Positions 34,098 through 43,458 of a stretch of DNA of 64,000 bases are shown here, piece after piece. The first letter of the stretch is position 1. Each line of letters opens with the position of its first letter. Both the position numbers and the translations under genes were made by a program. The stretch spans positions 124,001-188,000 of the forward strand of contig NZ_MEEX01000006.1 in NCBI RefSeq assembly GCF_001724605.1. The letters run 5' to 3'. The notes under the pieces are model-generated. The model saw only the letters and a program-made list of their open reading frames with translations. It searched no databases and was not told the origin of the DNA. Origin of the DNA: Phenylobacterium sp. SCN 70-31 (GTDB lineage: Bacteria > Pseudomonadota > Alphaproteobacteria > Caulobacterales > Caulobacteraceae).

Positions 34098-34667
34098 TCA
34101 TCGTTCCGCGTCGTGAACCACATCGACGGCGGCTCGTCCCGCATCGGTTGCGGCTGGCGGTTGCGGCACGGCGGTGACCTGCGGGGCGTCATCCTTGCCG
34201 AACAAGCCCTTGAACAGGCGGCGGCCGAGATAGCCGCCAGCGAACTTGCCGACAGGGCCGGCGACCGCGGCCCCAGCGGCCCCGCCCGCAAGACCGCCTG
34301 CGGCGCCGCCAAGGGCGTCCACCAATCCGCCGCCCTCGTTCTCCTTCTCGATCAGAACCGGCGGGCGGTCGGCGGGCGTATCGGGCATGAGAGGCGCAAT
34401 CCCGGCTTCGACCGGGGCGGGCGGCGGCATGGCCACGGCGGCGGGATGGACGGGCGAGACCGGCTCGACCGCGGGGGCCGGTGTCAGGGCGAGGACCGGC
34501 GGGCCGACAGCTTCCGCCACAGAGCCCGGAATGGTTACCGGCGGCGTCGTGGGCGTGGCGGCGACCTCCGGGACGTCAGACGTGCCCTCCGCCGGTGGAT
34601 CGCCCTGCGCCAGGAACCCGCCGGAGGCAGCGGCGACGCAGGCGGTCATACATAGAAGAGCGTGCAT
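34098..34667 (-). CDS. exported Pro/Ala-rich hypothetical protein with glycine-zipper segment
   Basis: A 189-residue protein with an N-terminal signal peptide (MHALLCMTACVAAASGGFL), a long Pro/Ala/Val-rich region (20-110) and a glycine-zipper stretch (GLVDALGGAAGGLAGGAAGA). It then has GKFAGGYLGRRLFKGLFGK near the C-terminus. No known family. The ATG at 34667 is chosen because it gives a proper signal peptide. It is convergent with the Nudix gene, 3 bp apart. Confidence 0.6.
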   Translation of the reverse strand: MHALLCMTACVAAASGGFLAQGDPPAEGTSDVPEVAATPTTPPVTIPGSVAEAVGPPVLALTPAPAVEPVSPVHPAAVAMPPPAPVEAGIAPLMPDTPADRPPVLIEKENEGGGLVDALGGAAGGLAGGAAGAAVAGPVGKFAGGYLGRRLFKGLFGKDDAPQVTAVPQPPAATDAGRAAVDVVHDAER

Positions 34668-34776
34668 GAAGGCTCCACGAGATCCATTCCCGATCGAGCG
34701 AATGCAACGCATGTAACAGGGCGCAGTTCAGCGTTCGGTCGGGAAACCCGTCCGTCGCGTCGCGGCCGCAGCCTGT

Positions 34777-34803
34777 GAAAAAGGGCCCGCGCGAGGCGGG
34801 CCC
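34777..34803 (-). terminator. rho-independent terminator of the cold-shock gene
   Basis: On the minus strand, GGGCCCGC, a 5-nt loop and GCGGGCCC are followed directly by TTTTT. It starts 7 bp after the cold-shock gene stop. Confidence 0.85.
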
Positions 34804-34810
34804 TGAAATA

Positions 34811-35416
34811 TTAGCCGGTGACCTTGAGGTTGGTCGCCGAGGTCTTCCCGCTGCGGCGATCCTGCTCGAGGTCGAAGTTGACCCGCTGGCCCTCGTTGAG
34901 GCCGGACAGGCCCGCCTGCTCGACCGCCGAGATGTGGACGAAGATGTCCTGGCCGCCGCCTTCGGGCTTGATGAAGCCGAAACCCTTGGTGGGGTTGAAC
35001 CACTTCACTTCGCCGGAGCCGGAGCCCATCACCGCGCCGCGAGGACGATCGCCGCCGCCGCCGCCGCCGAAGCGACCGCCGCCACCGCCACCGTAGCCGC
35101 CACCGCCGCCATAGCCGCCGCCACCACCGTAGCCACCGCCGCCGCCATAGCCGCCGCGATCGCCGCGGTCGAAGCCGCCGCTGCGGCGAGGCGCGGGAGC
35201 GCCCTGCTCGGTCACCACGATGCTCGTGGCCGCCAGCTTGCCGGACCGACGGTCCTGTTCGAGTTCATAGTCGACCTTGTCGCCTTCATTGAGGCTGTCG
35301 AGGCCCGCCTGGTTCAGGGCAGAGATGTGAACGAAGACGTCCGCGCCGCCATCGTCGGGCTGAACGAAACCGAAACCCTTAGCCGTATTGAACCACTTAA
35401 CCGTACCGCTCGCCAT
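34811..35416 (-). CDS. cold-shock protein with two CSD domains and a Gly-rich linker
   Basis: A 201-residue nucleic-acid-binding protein. CSD1 (residues 1-70) has GTVKWFNTAKGFGFVQPDDG and DVFVHISAL. A glycine-rich linker (about 76-125) has many YGGGGG repeats and RG dipeptides. CSD2 (about 135-201) has EVKWFNPTKGFGFIKPEGG and DIFVHISAV. Double-CSD proteins are common in alphaproteobacteria and act as RNA chaperones. The start is the ATG at 35416 (MASGTVKWF). It has its own terminator. Confidence 0.93.
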   Translation of the reverse strand: MASGTVKWFNTAKGFGFVQPDDGGADVFVHISALNQAGLDSLNEGDKVDYELEQDRRSGKLAATSIVVTEQGAPAPRRSGGFDRGDRGGYGGGGGYGGGGGYGGGGGYGGGGGGRFGGGGGGDRPRGAVMGSGSGEVKWFNPTKGFGFIKPEGGGQDIFVHISAVEQAGLSGLNEGQRVNFDLEQDRRSGKTSATNLKVTG

Positions 35417-35600
35417 TCGTCGCAACCTACCGAGATAGAAGTCCCACGCCGCGCATATGCGCGCGCCCGGCCAATCGCGTTGACGAGCCGTGTTCGATTT
35501 GTAGCTGTGGATTTGGCCTTAGGCCAGCGGTCGTGACAAGCCACCTCAATCGGAATAAGGGAGCGCCCCTCTCAGCCGGCGGCCCTCCGGGGACAGACCT

Positions 35601-36176
35601 TTGAAAAGCATCTGCATATTCTGCGGCTCGGCGCCCGGAGCCGACCCGAGATTTCTCGATGAAGCCGTGCGTTGCGGGACCGTGTTGGCGCAGGCGGGGC
35701 TCACCCTGGTGTACGGCGGCGGCAAGGTGGGTCTCATGGGCGCGGTGGCCGACGCGGCCCTGGCGGCCGGGGGCGAAGTCCTGGGCGTGATGCCGGAAGA
35801 CCTCGTGAACCAGGAGATCGCGCACCGCGGCCTCACCGAACTCCACGTCGTGCGCTCGATGCACGAACGCAAGCTGAAGATGGCCGAACTGTCGGACGGC
35901 TTCCTCTGCCTGCCGGGCGGCCCGGGAACGTTTGAGGAGATTTTCGAGCAGTGGACCTGGGCCCTGCTGGGCATCCACGCCAAGCCCTGCGGCTTCGTGA
36001 ATGTGGCGGGCTACTACGATCCGATGCGGAAGACGATCCAGCACATGGCCGACAACGGCTTCATCGGACAGCCCTATGTCGACATGCTGGTCTATGCGGA
36101 CAGCACCGAGGCCGCGTTGGAGGCCTTCGGCGGATACGCGCCGCCGCCGCCGAAGTGGAGCACGACCAAGCCCTGA
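35601..36176 (+). CDS. LOG-family (TIGR00730) nucleotide phosphoribohydrolase-like protein
   Basis: A 191-residue protein with LVYGGGKVGLMGAVADAAL and the signature LPGGPGTFEE of the LOG (Lonely Guy) family. Members release cytokinin-type bases from nucleotides or hydrolyse AMP and related nucleotides. The start is a TTG at 35601, giving MKSICIFCGSAPG, which aligns with the family N-terminus. It is divergent from the cold-shock gene with a 184-bp gap. Confidence 0.88.
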   Translation: MKSICIFCGSAPGADPRFLDEAVRCGTVLAQAGLTLVYGGGKVGLMGAVADAALAAGGEVLGVMPEDLVNQEIAHRGLTELHVVRSMHERKLKMAELSDGFLCLPGGPGTFEEIFEQWTWALLGIHAKPCGFVNVAGYYDPMRKTIQHMADNGFIGQPYVDMLVYADSTEAALEAFGGYAPPPPKWSTTKP

Positions 36177-36206
36177 GGCCTGGCGTCTGTCCTCTCCGTG
36201 ACCATG

Positions 36207-36235
36207 CGGCCGCCTGAAGGCGGCCGGCGCCTTTT
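36207..36235 (+). terminator. probable terminator after LOG-family gene
   Basis: CGGCCGCC, a TGAA loop and GGCGGCCG (36207-36226) form an 8-bp stem, followed five bases later by TTTT. The gap before the T-run makes it a moderate candidate. Confidence 0.5.
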
Positions 36236-36285
36236 CTCCTCTGTGGATGGCCGGCGTGCTGCGCCGTTTGGCGCGGCTCCGCGAA

Positions 36286-36301
36286 CTGGCGCCGGTCTTG
36301 C
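36286..36301 (+). promoter_or_regulatory. sigma-54 promoter of flgK-flgL
   Basis: CTGGCGCCGGTCTTGC matches the -24/-12 consensus, with GG (36288-36289) and GC (36300-36301) 12 bp apart. Transcription would start near 36313, giving a leader of about 136 nt before flgK that contains an ftr-like palindrome. Confidence 0.75.
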
Positions 36302-36393
36302 GCCGCTGCACGCGGACTTGAACAGGTCCATGGAAGGGTCATGCTGAAATTATTGAGGAATTTTCGGTCTGACGCGCGCGCGTTCACCAATGT

Positions 36394-36412
36394 CCCGGCA
36401 GAATTCGCCGGG
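36394..36412. promoter_or_regulatory. ftr-like palindrome in the flgK leader
   Basis: CCCGGC-AGAATTC-GCCGGG is a 6-bp inverted repeat around a near-symmetric centre. Its core GGC-N7-GCC with central AATT matches the palindrome upstream of flgF. It lies about 80-100 bp downstream of the predicted sigma-54 start site and 36 bp before flgK. Downstream ftr elements are known at some Caulobacter flagellar promoters. Confidence 0.55.
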
Positions 36413-36448
36413 TCATGCGTCAGCCTTTGCCGGGCGGAGCCTTAATCC

Positions 36449-38545
36449 ATGTCGCTGACCGCCACCCTCCGCACGGCCACGTCCGGCCTGAACGCCGCTC
36501 AGGCGGCGCTGCGCACCGTGTCGGACAATATCGCCAACGTGAACACGCCCGGGTACGTCCGGAAGGCGGTTGTCCAGGAATCCCTGGTGGTCAACGGCGC
36601 CGGCATGGGCGTGAAGATCAACGGCGTCGAGCGGATCACCGACCAGTACCTCCAACTCGCCTCGCTGACCGCCGCGTCGGACGCCAGCCGCTGGTCGGCG
36701 GTGTCGCAATACATCGACAACGCCCAGAGCCTGTTCGGCAATCCCGCCAGCGACGGCTTCTTCTTCAATCGCCTGGACAAGATCTTCGCCGCCTTCGCCA
36801 CGGCCGCGGACGATCCGTCGTCGACCCTGTTGCGCAGCCAGGCGCTGGCCAACGTGGAGGACTTCCTCACCGAGGCCGACCGGATCAACAGCCAGATCGT
36901 GGCTCTCACCGACACGGTCGAGACCCGCGCCGCTGCGGCGGTCGAAAGGGCCAACCAGCTTCTCGACCAGATCAGCGTGCTCAACGCCGACATCAAGCGC
37001 GCCAGCCTGCTGGGCGCCGACGCCTCGGGCTCGGAGAACATTCAGAGCCAGCTCCTCGACGAGCTGTCGGGGCTGATGAACATCCGGATCGCCCAGCGCA
37101 ACGGCGGCGGCGTGGACGTGCGGTCGGCCGAGGGCGTGCTGCTGGCGGGGGATCAGCCGGCGAAGCTGACCTATGTGACCAGCGACTCCACGCCCAGCTA
37201 CATCACTGCTCGTGCAGGCGGCAGCACCAACGACCAGCCGATCGAGATCGTCAGCGGCGAACTGCGCGGCCTGATGGAGTTGCGCGACGTCGAACTGCCG
37301 AAGATGTACGACCAGCTCGGCGAGTTCGTGAGCAAGGCGGTGGACCGGCTGAACGCCGCCCACAACGCCGCCGCCGCCTATCCACCGCTCAGCACGTTCT
37401 CCGGTCGCAACACCGGCCTCGACCTGCCCACGGCGGTGAGCGGCTTCACCGGGACCACCACGCTCGCTGTAGTGAGCGCCACCGGCGTGCTGCAACGTTC
37501 GATCGCCATCGACTTCACCGCCGGGACCATATCGGTGGACGGCGGCGCGGGCGCCGCGTTCACGCCGGCGACCTTCCTGGCCGGCCTCAACACCGCCCTG
37601 GGCGGCGCAGGCTCGGCCAACTTCACAAACGGCGCCCTCACACTCAACGCCACGGCTCCGAATGGTCTCGCGATCGACGAGGGCACGTCGCAGAAGGCCG
37701 GGCGGGCCTTCTCGCACTTCTTCGGCCTGAACGACCTCATCAAGGCCGATGGCTTCAGCAACTACGCGACGGGACTGACCGGCGCGAGCCCGCACGGCTT
37801 CACTACCGGCGACCCGATCTCCTTCCGTCTGTCCTACCCTGACGGGCGGCCGATCCGGGACGTGACGATCAGCGTGCCCGCGGGCGGGACGATGAACGAC
37901 CTGCTGAACGCCCTGAACAATTCGTCCACGGGGGTCGGGCTCTACGGCGCGTTCAGCCTGGATGCGAACGGGGTGCTTTCGTTCTCGGGCTCGTCTCCCC
38001 TGAACGCCACCCTGTCGGTCAACAGCGACAACACCTCGCGTGGGGCCGGCGGCCCCTCGATCAGCCAGCTCTTCGGCCTGGGCGTCATCGAGCGATCGGC
38101 GCGGGCCGGACGGTTCGACGTCAATTCCGCTCTACAGTCCGACCCCACCAAGATGTCGATGGGCAAGCTCGACCTCACGGCCGCGGTAGGACAGATCGCC
38201 GTGCGCCCGGGCGATGGCCAGGGCGCCCGCGACATCGCGGTGACGGGCGAGGTCGGCACCCTGTTCCAGGCCGCCGGCAGCCTGGGCCAGGTGACGATGA
38301 CGCTCAGTCGCTACGCCTCGGAGTTCAGCGGCGGGATCGGCCGGGCGGCCGCCGCCGCCGAGACCCGCAAGGCCAGCGCGGAATCGGTCGCGCGCGAGGC
38401 CACCAACCGGCGCCAATCGGTCGAGGGCGTGAATCTCGACGAGGAGCTGGTGAATCTCACCACCTATCAGCAGGCCTTCGCGGCCTCCGCCCGCATGATC
38501 CAGGCCACGAGCGAGCTGTTCGACGTGCTCGTCAACATGGTCTGA
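36449..38545 (+). CDS. flgK: flagellar hook-associated protein 1 FlgK
   Basis: A 698-residue hook-filament junction protein. The N-terminus has ATSGLNAAQAALRTVSDNIANVNTPGYVRK in adjoining pieces, the HAP1 signature. The D0/D1 C-terminal helix ends EELVNLTTYQQAFAASARMI followed by TSELFDVLVNMV. It is larger than the enteric protein, mainly through an expanded central domain (about 310-540). flgL follows by 10 bp. Confidence 0.95.
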   Translation: MSLTATLRTATSGLNAAQAALRTVSDNIANVNTPGYVRKAVVQESLVVNGAGMGVKINGVERITDQYLQLASLTAASDASRWSAVSQYIDNAQSLFGNPASDGFFFNRLDKIFAAFATAADDPSSTLLRSQALANVEDFLTEADRINSQIVALTDTVETRAAAAVERANQLLDQISVLNADIKRASLLGADASGSENIQSQLLDELSGLMNIRIAQRNGGGVDVRSAEGVLLAGDQPAKLTYVTSDSTPSYITARAGGSTNDQPIEIVSGELRGLMELRDVELPKMYDQLGEFVSKAVDRLNAAHNAAAAYPPLSTFSGRNTGLDLPTAVSGFTGTTTLAVVSATGVLQRSIAIDFTAGTISVDGGAGAAFTPATFLAGLNTALGGAGSANFTNGALTLNATAPNGLAIDEGTSQKAGRAFSHFFGLNDLIKADGFSNYATGLTGASPHGFTTGDPISFRLSYPDGRPIRDVTISVPAGGTMNDLLNALNNSSTGVGLYGAFSLDANGVLSFSGSSPLNATLSVNSDNTSRGAGGPSISQLFGLGVIERSARAGRFDVNSALQSDPTKMSMGKLDLTAAVGQIAVRPGDGQGARDIAVTGEVGTLFQAAGSLGQVTMTLSRYASEFSGGIGRAAAAAETRKASAESVAREATNRRQSVEGVNLDEELVNLTTYQQAFAASARMIQATSELFDVLVNMV

Positions 38546-38555
38546 GGAGCCCAGC

Positions 38556-39485
38556 ATGTTCACGCGCGTCACCACCCCCGGGAACTACTCCGCCGTCCTC
38601 ACCAACCTGCTGGCCGCCCAGCAGCGCCAGATGGAGGCCGGCAATCGCGTCGCCACGCAGCGCAACGGCAGCAATCTGAAGGAATACGCCCCGGACGCCG
38701 AACTGCTGGCGGCCATGCGGACGGTCCAGACCCGGCTGGGCGCCTTCCAGGAGCAGAGCAAGCTGCTGACCGACAAGCTCGCCACCCAGGATACGGCGCT
38801 GGTGCGGGTGGCCGATGCGGCGCAGTCGATCCGGCAGGCGTTCACCGACGCCCTGGCCTCAGGCCGCGTCGACACCCTGGTGGAGGACGTGGAGGCCCAG
38901 CTCCGCAACGCGGTCGAGGCGATGAACGCCCGCTACGGCGGCAAGTACCTGTTCGCAGGTGGACAGGTCGATACGCGCCCGGTGGAGCTGACGAGCTTGA
39001 GCGGCCTCAACCCGCCCGCGGTGGTCGCGGACTTCTTCCGCAACGACCAGTTCCGTGTGAAGGCAAAGGTCGACGAGGCGACGACGATCACGACGGGCTT
39101 CCTCTCGAACGAGATCGGAACCGACATGCTGAACGCCCTCCAGGCGTTCCAGACGTTCAATACCGGCCCAGACGGCCCCTTCGAGGGTGCGATGACCGAC
39201 GCGCAGAAAGCCTTTCTGGAAGGCCAGCTCGCGGCGTGGGACAGTGTCCGCTCGGACGTCACCCTCAAGGCGGCGCAGAACGGCACCAACCAGAAGCGCC
39301 TCGAGACCGTGGGCGAGGATCTCGTCAGCCGCCAGAACGCCCTGGCGGGCATGATCGGCAACATCACCGACGCCGACATGGCCCAGGCGGCGGCCGACCT
39401 CCAGACCGCGCAGCTCTCCGTGCAGTCGGCGGCCTATGTGTTCCAGGCCCTGCGGGAGTCGTCGTTGCTGAACATCCTCAAGTAG
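38556..39485 (+). CDS. flgL: flagellar hook-associated protein 3 FlgL (flagellin-fold)
   Basis: A 309-residue flagellin-like junction protein. The N-terminal helix ([20 protein letters not shown]) and C-terminal helix ([20 protein letters not shown]) match the D0/D1 pairing of FlgL. It lies directly downstream of flgK, 10 bp away, which supports FlgL rather than a filament flagellin. It ends just before a hairpin at 39491. Confidence 0.9.
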   Translation: MFTRVTTPGNYSAVLTNLLAAQQRQMEAGNRVATQRNGSNLKEYAPDAELLAAMRTVQTRLGAFQEQSKLLTDKLATQDTALVRVADAAQSIRQAFTDALASGRVDTLVEDVEAQLRNAVEAMNARYGGKYLFAGGQVDTRPVELTSLSGLNPPAVVADFFRNDQFRVKAKVDEATTITTGFLSNEIGTDMLNALQAFQTFNTGPDGPFEGAMTDAQKAFLEGQLAAWDSVRSDVTLKAAQNGTNQKRLETVGEDLVSRQNALAGMIGNITDADMAQAAADLQTAQLSVQSAAYVFQALRESSLLNILK

Positions 39486-39490
39486 GCCCG

Positions 39491-39513
39491 CTCTCCCCAT
39501 GAGCGGGGGAGAG
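39491..39513 (+). other. hairpin overlapping the mnmA ribosome-binding site
   Basis: CTCTCCCC (39491-39498) and GGGGAGAG (39506-39513) can pair perfectly over 8 bp. The right arm is the GGGGAGAGG ribosome-binding site of mnmA. It begins 6 bp after the flgL stop, so it could both end the flgKL message and limit mnmA translation from read-through. Similar CTCTCCC/GGGAG motifs occur after fliE (12462-12475). Confidence 0.6.
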
Positions 39514-39519
39514 GACTAT

Positions 39520-40737
39520 ATGGCCGCCATGAGCGCACCCGTGACCGCCCCGGGCCTGGCGACCCCGGGCCTGGCGACCGACCGCCTGAGCGACGGCCTG
39601 ATCCGGGCCGCGCGGGAGGCCGTGCGGCTGCCGATGGGCGCCAGGATCGTGGCGGCCATGTCGGGCGGGGTGGACTCCACCGTGACCGCCGCCCTGCTCG
39701 CGCGGGCGGGCTACGACGTGGTGGGCGTGACGCTCCAGCTCTACGACCACGGCGCGGCGATCCAGAAGAAGGGCGCCTGCTGCGCGGGCCAGGACATCCA
39801 CGACGCGCGCACCGCCGCCGACGCCATCGGGATTCCCCACTACGTCCTGGACTACGAGAGCCGGTTCCGCGAACAGGTGATCGAGGACTTCGCCGACGCC
39901 TACCTGCGGGGCGAAACGCCGATCCCCTGCATCCGCTGCAATCAGACCGTGAAGTTCCGCGACCTGCTGGACGTGGCTCGCGATCTGGGGGCCGAGGCGA
40001 TGGCCACTGGTCACTACGTACGTCGCGAGATCGGGCCGGCGGGACCTGAACTGCACCGCGCCGTCGATCCTGCGCGCGACCAGTCGTACTTCCTGTTCGC
40101 CACCACGCGCGAGCAGCTCGAGTACCTGCGCTTCCCCCTGGGCGGGCTGCCCAAGCCCGCGGTGCGCGCGGCGGCGACCGAACTGGGGCTGGCGGTGGCC
40201 GACAAGCCCGACAGCCAGGACATCTGCTTCGTACCCGAGGGCCGCTACACCACGGTCATCGATCGCCTGCGCCCGCATGGCGCCGAGCCGGGCGACATCG
40301 TGCATATGGACGGCCGGGTGCTGGGCCGGCACGAAGGCGTGACGCGCTACACCATCGGACAGCGCCGCGGGCTGAACGTGGCGGTGGGGGACCCGCTGTT
40401 CGTCGTCCGCATCGACGCCGATGCGCGGCAGGTGGTCGTGGGTCCGCGCGAGGCGCTGCTGACCCGGGCGCTGGGCCTCAAGGAAACCAACTGGATCGGC
40501 GACGGCGCCTCCATCGAAGCCGCCTGCGAGGCGGGACGGCCCGTGCTGGCGCGCGTGCGCTCCACCCGCGAGCCGGTTCCGGGGCGGCTGGCGGCGGTGG
40601 GCGGGGCTCCGGGCCTGGTGTTCGACATGCCCGAGGAAGGCGTTGCGCCCGGCCAGGCCTGCGTCTTCTACGCGCCCGAGGCTCCCACCCGCGTGCTGGG
40701 CGGCGGTTTCATCGCGGCCACTGTGCGCAACGCCTGA
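39520..40737 (+). CDS. mnmA: tRNA-specific 2-thiouridylase MnmA
   Basis: Thiolates U34 of Lys, Glu and Gln tRNAs. The 405-residue enzyme has the PP-loop [16 protein letters not shown], the catalytic cysteine region [23 protein letters not shown], a second active cysteine in [12 protein letters not shown] and the C-terminal beta-barrel with [13 protein letters not shown]. Several ATGs lie close together; 39520 has GGGAGAGG at proper spacing. The N-terminus carries an unusual duplicated stretch ([10 protein letters not shown]). Confidence 0.93.
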   Translation: MAAMSAPVTAPGLATPGLATDRLSDGLIRAAREAVRLPMGARIVAAMSGGVDSTVTAALLARAGYDVVGVTLQLYDHGAAIQKKGACCAGQDIHDARTAADAIGIPHYVLDYESRFREQVIEDFADAYLRGETPIPCIRCNQTVKFRDLLDVARDLGAEAMATGHYVRREIGPAGPELHRAVDPARDQSYFLFATTREQLEYLRFPLGGLPKPAVRAAATELGLAVADKPDSQDICFVPEGRYTTVIDRLRPHGAEPGDIVHMDGRVLGRHEGVTRYTIGQRRGLNVAVGDPLFVVRIDADARQVVVGPREALLTRALGLKETNWIGDGASIEAACEAGRPVLARVRSTREPVPGRLAAVGGAPGLVFDMPEEGVAPGQACVFYAPEAPTRVLGGGFIAATVRNA

Positions 40738-40779
40738 TCCGCCCTCTTCTGCGTGCGGGAAACGTCGTAGACTGAGGTC

Positions 40780-40977
40780 ATGGACATCCGCCAACTCGTG
40801 GACATCGCCATCGACGAGGATCCGCGCGCGCCTTGTCTGTGGGTTCCCTCCGAACTGTTCCCCGAACTGTGTGCGGCGATCGGCCAACAGCCGAACCTGG
40901 TCGGGGCGGTGATCTATCGCAACAAGACCATCCGCGACGGCGGCCCGTACTGCGACATCACCACGAGGGCGCCGTAG
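40780..40977 (+). CDS. 65-residue hypothetical protein
   Basis: A short ORF with GAGG before its ATG. It has a protein-like composition and no low-complexity bias: VDIAIDEDPRAPCLWVPSEL, then GAVIYRNKTIRDGGPYCDIT. I recognise no family. It sits alone between mnmA and the thiolase gene, both in the same direction. Confidence 0.5.
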   Translation: MDIRQLVDIAIDEDPRAPCLWVPSELFPELCAAIGQQPNLVGAVIYRNKTIRDGGPYCDITTRAP

Positions 40978-41018
40978 CGGCGGCTGGCTTTCGTCGGCCG
41001 GGAACCTATCTTCCGGGC

Positions 41019-42209
41019 ATGAGCAGCACCTCCGATCCCGTGGTCATCGCCGCCTACGCCCGCACGCCTATGGGCGGCTTCCAGGGTGCGCTCTCCAGCG
41101 TCAAGGCCACGGAACTCGGCGCAGCGGCAGTGAAGGCCGCCGTGGAGCGGTCCGGCGCGGCGCCCGAGGCGGTGGAGCAGATTCTGATGGGCTGCGTATT
41201 GCCCGCGGGTCTGGGTCAGGCGCCGGCGCGGCAGGCGGCGCTGGGCGCGGGCCTGCCCAAGTCGGTCCAGGCGACCACGGTGAACAAGATGTGCGGCTCG
41301 GGCATGCAGGCTGCGATCCTGGCGCACGACGCCCTTGCGGCCGGTTCGGTCGACGTCGTGGTCGCCGGCGGCATGGAGAGCATGACGGGCGCGCCCTACC
41401 TGTCGGCCCGCCATCGCGGCGGCGCCCGGATCGGCCACGACACCCTGTACGACCACATGTACCTGGACGGCCTGGAGGACGCCTACGAGCCGGGCCGGCT
41501 GATGGGGTCGTTCGCCGAGGAGACGGCCCGAACCTACCAGTTCACCCGCGAGGCCCAGGACGACTACGCCATCGCCAGCCTGAGCAAGGCGAGGGCGGCC
41601 ACGGAAAGTGGCGCGTTCGCCCGCGAGATCGTCCCCGTGACCGTCAGCGACCGCAAGGGCCAGACGGTGGTCGAACACGACGAGCAGCCGCTGAAGGCCG
41701 ACCCGGCCAAGATCCCCACGCTCAGGCCCGCCTTCGCCCGTGACGGCACCATCACGGCGGCCAACGCCAGTTCGATCAGCGACGGGGCGGCGGCCCTGGT
41801 GATGACCCGCGAGAGCGTGGCCCGCAGGCTGGGGATCAAGGTCTTGGCGCGCGTCGCCGGCCACGCGGCCCACGCCCACGAGCCGGGCCTCTTCACGACC
41901 GCGCCGGTCCCGGCCATGCGGAAGGCCCTGGCGCGCGCCGGCTGGAGCGTGGACGACGTCGACCTGTTCGAGGTGAACGAGGCCTTCGCCGTCGTGGCCA
42001 TGATCGCCGAGCGCGAACTGGGGATCGATCGGGCGAAGCTGAACGTCAACGGCGGCGCCTGCGCGCTCGGCCACCCTATCGGGGCCAGCGGCGCCCGCAT
42101 CCTGGCCACCCTGCTCAGCGCCCTGGAAGCCCGGGGCGGCAGGCGAGGCGTGGCCAGCCTGTGCATCGGCGGCGGCGAGGCCACGGCCATGGCGGTGGAA
42201 CTGGCGTAG
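41019..42209 (+). CDS. acetyl-CoA acetyltransferase (thiolase)
   Basis: A 396-residue thiolase. The acyl-accepting cysteine is Cys92 in NKMCGSGMQA. The C-terminal GGACALGHPIGASGAR carries the catalytic His and ASLCIGGGEA the second Cys. It interconverts acetoacetyl-CoA and acetyl-CoA in beta-oxidation, ketone or polyhydroxybutyrate metabolism. No other beta-oxidation genes are nearby. Confidence 0.93.
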   Translation: MSSTSDPVVIAAYARTPMGGFQGALSSVKATELGAAAVKAAVERSGAAPEAVEQILMGCVLPAGLGQAPARQAALGAGLPKSVQATTVNKMCGSGMQAAILAHDALAAGSVDVVVAGGMESMTGAPYLSARHRGGARIGHDTLYDHMYLDGLEDAYEPGRLMGSFAEETARTYQFTREAQDDYAIASLSKARAATESGAFAREIVPVTVSDRKGQTVVEHDEQPLKADPAKIPTLRPAFARDGTITAANASSISDGAAALVMTRESVARRLGIKVLARVAGHAAHAHEPGLFTTAPVPAMRKALARAGWSVDDVDLFEVNEAFAVVAMIAERELGIDRAKLNVNGGACALGHPIGASGARILATLLSALEARGGRRGVASLCIGGGEATAMAVELA

Positions 42210-42228
42210 GCCCGCTCGTACGGAACCG

Positions 42229-42717
42229 TCAGAGGGTTCTGGCGATCGCCTCGCACTGTTCGGCGACGATACCCCACCCTTCGTGGAATCCCATCTGCTC
42301 GTGCTGCTTCAGCTTCTCGACCGTGGGATGGCCGCAGCGCGCGACATAGAGCGTCCTGCCGTCGGGCCGGGGTTCGAAGGTGAGGACGCACGTCATCATT
42401 CCGCCGTCCTCGGCCGGCACCCAGCCTTCGGTGAAGGCGTCGGTGAAGACGATCTTCTCGTTGGGCGCGATCTCGAGATAGACGCCCTTGTTCTCGAACA
42501 CCTCGCCGTCCGGTCCGTACATGGTGTTGTTGCTGGCGCCGCCGGGCTTCAGCTCCATCTTCGTCACTTCGGCGCGCCAGGGCTGCGGACAGAACCATTC
42601 GGGAAACCGCTCGGGCGTCGTCCAGACCTTGAAGAGTTGTTCGGGCGTGGCGTCCATGATCCGCGCCAGGACCAGTTCGCGATCGTTGTTCGGGGCGATG
42701 TCGATCTTCTGGGCCAT
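42229..42717 (-). CDS. SRPBCC/AHSA1-family protein
   Basis: A 162-residue START-like ligand-binding fold of the activator-of-Hsp90-like (AHSA1) family. ELVLARIMDATPEQLFKVWT leads into PERFPEWFCPQPW, and the C-terminus has HEQMGFHEGWGIVAEQCEAI, typical of this group. The ligand is unknown. AAGGAG before the ATG supports the start. It is separated from the upstream DUF3617 gene by a strong hairpin. Confidence 0.85.
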   Translation of the reverse strand: MAQKIDIAPNNDRELVLARIMDATPEQLFKVWTTPERFPEWFCPQPWRAEVTKMELKPGGASNNTMYGPDGEVFENKGVYLEIAPNEKIVFTDAFTEGWVPAEDGGMMTCVLTFEPRPDGRTLYVARCGHPTVEKLKQHEQMGFHEGWGIVAEQCEAIARTL

Positions 42718-42748
42718 CTGTTGTCTCCTTGCCTGTGACCCGAGGACG

Positions 42749-42779
42749 CGCGGGGCTGTCGGGCTCCGACAGCCCCGCG
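42749..42779. other. 14-bp perfect stem-loop between DUF3617 and SRPBCC genes
   Basis: Left arm 42749-42762 and right arm 42766-42779 pair over 14 bp with only a 3-nt loop. No T-run follows on either strand, so it may work as a factor-dependent terminator or as an mRNA-stabilising structure after the DUF3617 gene. Confidence 0.65.
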
Positions 42780-42789
42780 TGGAGAATCG

Positions 42790-43398
42790 TCACTTCCCGG
42801 TCGGGATCGAGTTGAGATTCATGGTGATGCCGCCGGGCAGGGTCATGTCGCCGGGCTTCATCCCGGCGGGACAATCCCCTTCGCGGACGGCGGTGATCTC
42901 CATCTTCGACGTGCCGTTGGCCTGCGGCATCGACGAGCCGGTGGTCACCACCGTGGCCTTGATCGTATAGCGGCTGTTCAGGTCGCCGGTGGCCTCGCCC
43001 TTGGTGACCGACGTGCCCATACCGCCCATGCTGCACTCGCTCTCGAACGTCCAGCCGCCCGGCTTCGGCGTGATGATGTTCCGCGGGCACATCTCCTCGC
43101 TCATCTGCTGGCCGACCAGGGAGAACTTCGCCTCGGTGGCTTCGTCGGTGCAGAGCTTGATGGTCTGCGTGGCGCCGTCCGACGTCATGGTCTGGTTCCA
43201 GAGGCCGGGCTTGCGTTTGAACTGCGCGGGGTCGGCCGGCAGCGACGCCGACGCGGCGGGCGCTCCCGCTGCGGCGTCGCCCTTCGCGGTCGCCTCGTCC
43301 TTCTTCTGACAGGCGGCCAGCGCCAGGGCGGCCACGGCGCCGACCGCGGCGACCCGGCCGGTGGTCCGCCAGCTGCGGATGGTGAACTTGCGATGCAT
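42790..43398 (-). CDS. DUF3617 lipoprotein
   Basis: A 202-residue exported protein. The signal peptide ends in a lipobox (ALALAACQK). The DUF3617 body has FKRKPGLWNQTMTSDG, paired cysteines in KLCTDEATEA and MCPRN, and EGDCPAGMKPGDM near the C-terminus. The family is periplasmic and of unknown role. Confidence 0.85.
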   Translation of the reverse strand: MHRKFTIRSWRTTGRVAAVGAVAALALAACQKKDEATAKGDAAAGAPAASASLPADPAQFKRKPGLWNQTMTSDGATQTIKLCTDEATEAKFSLVGQQMSEEMCPRNIITPKPGGWTFESECSMGGMGTSVTKGEATGDLNSRYTIKATVVTTGSSMPQANGTSKMEITAVREGDCPAGMKPGDMTLPGGITMNLNSIPTGK

Positions 43399-43458
43399 CC
43401 TACTCTCTCCGATATCGTTCCTCAGGCTCAGCGTAGAGCCAGTGAAGAGGGCCGATCA

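Noticed and set aside
34811..35416. YGGGGG-rich part of the cold-shock gene as a separate repeat element
   Set aside because: The repeats are in-frame codons of the glycine-rich linker between two CSD domains and need no other explanation.
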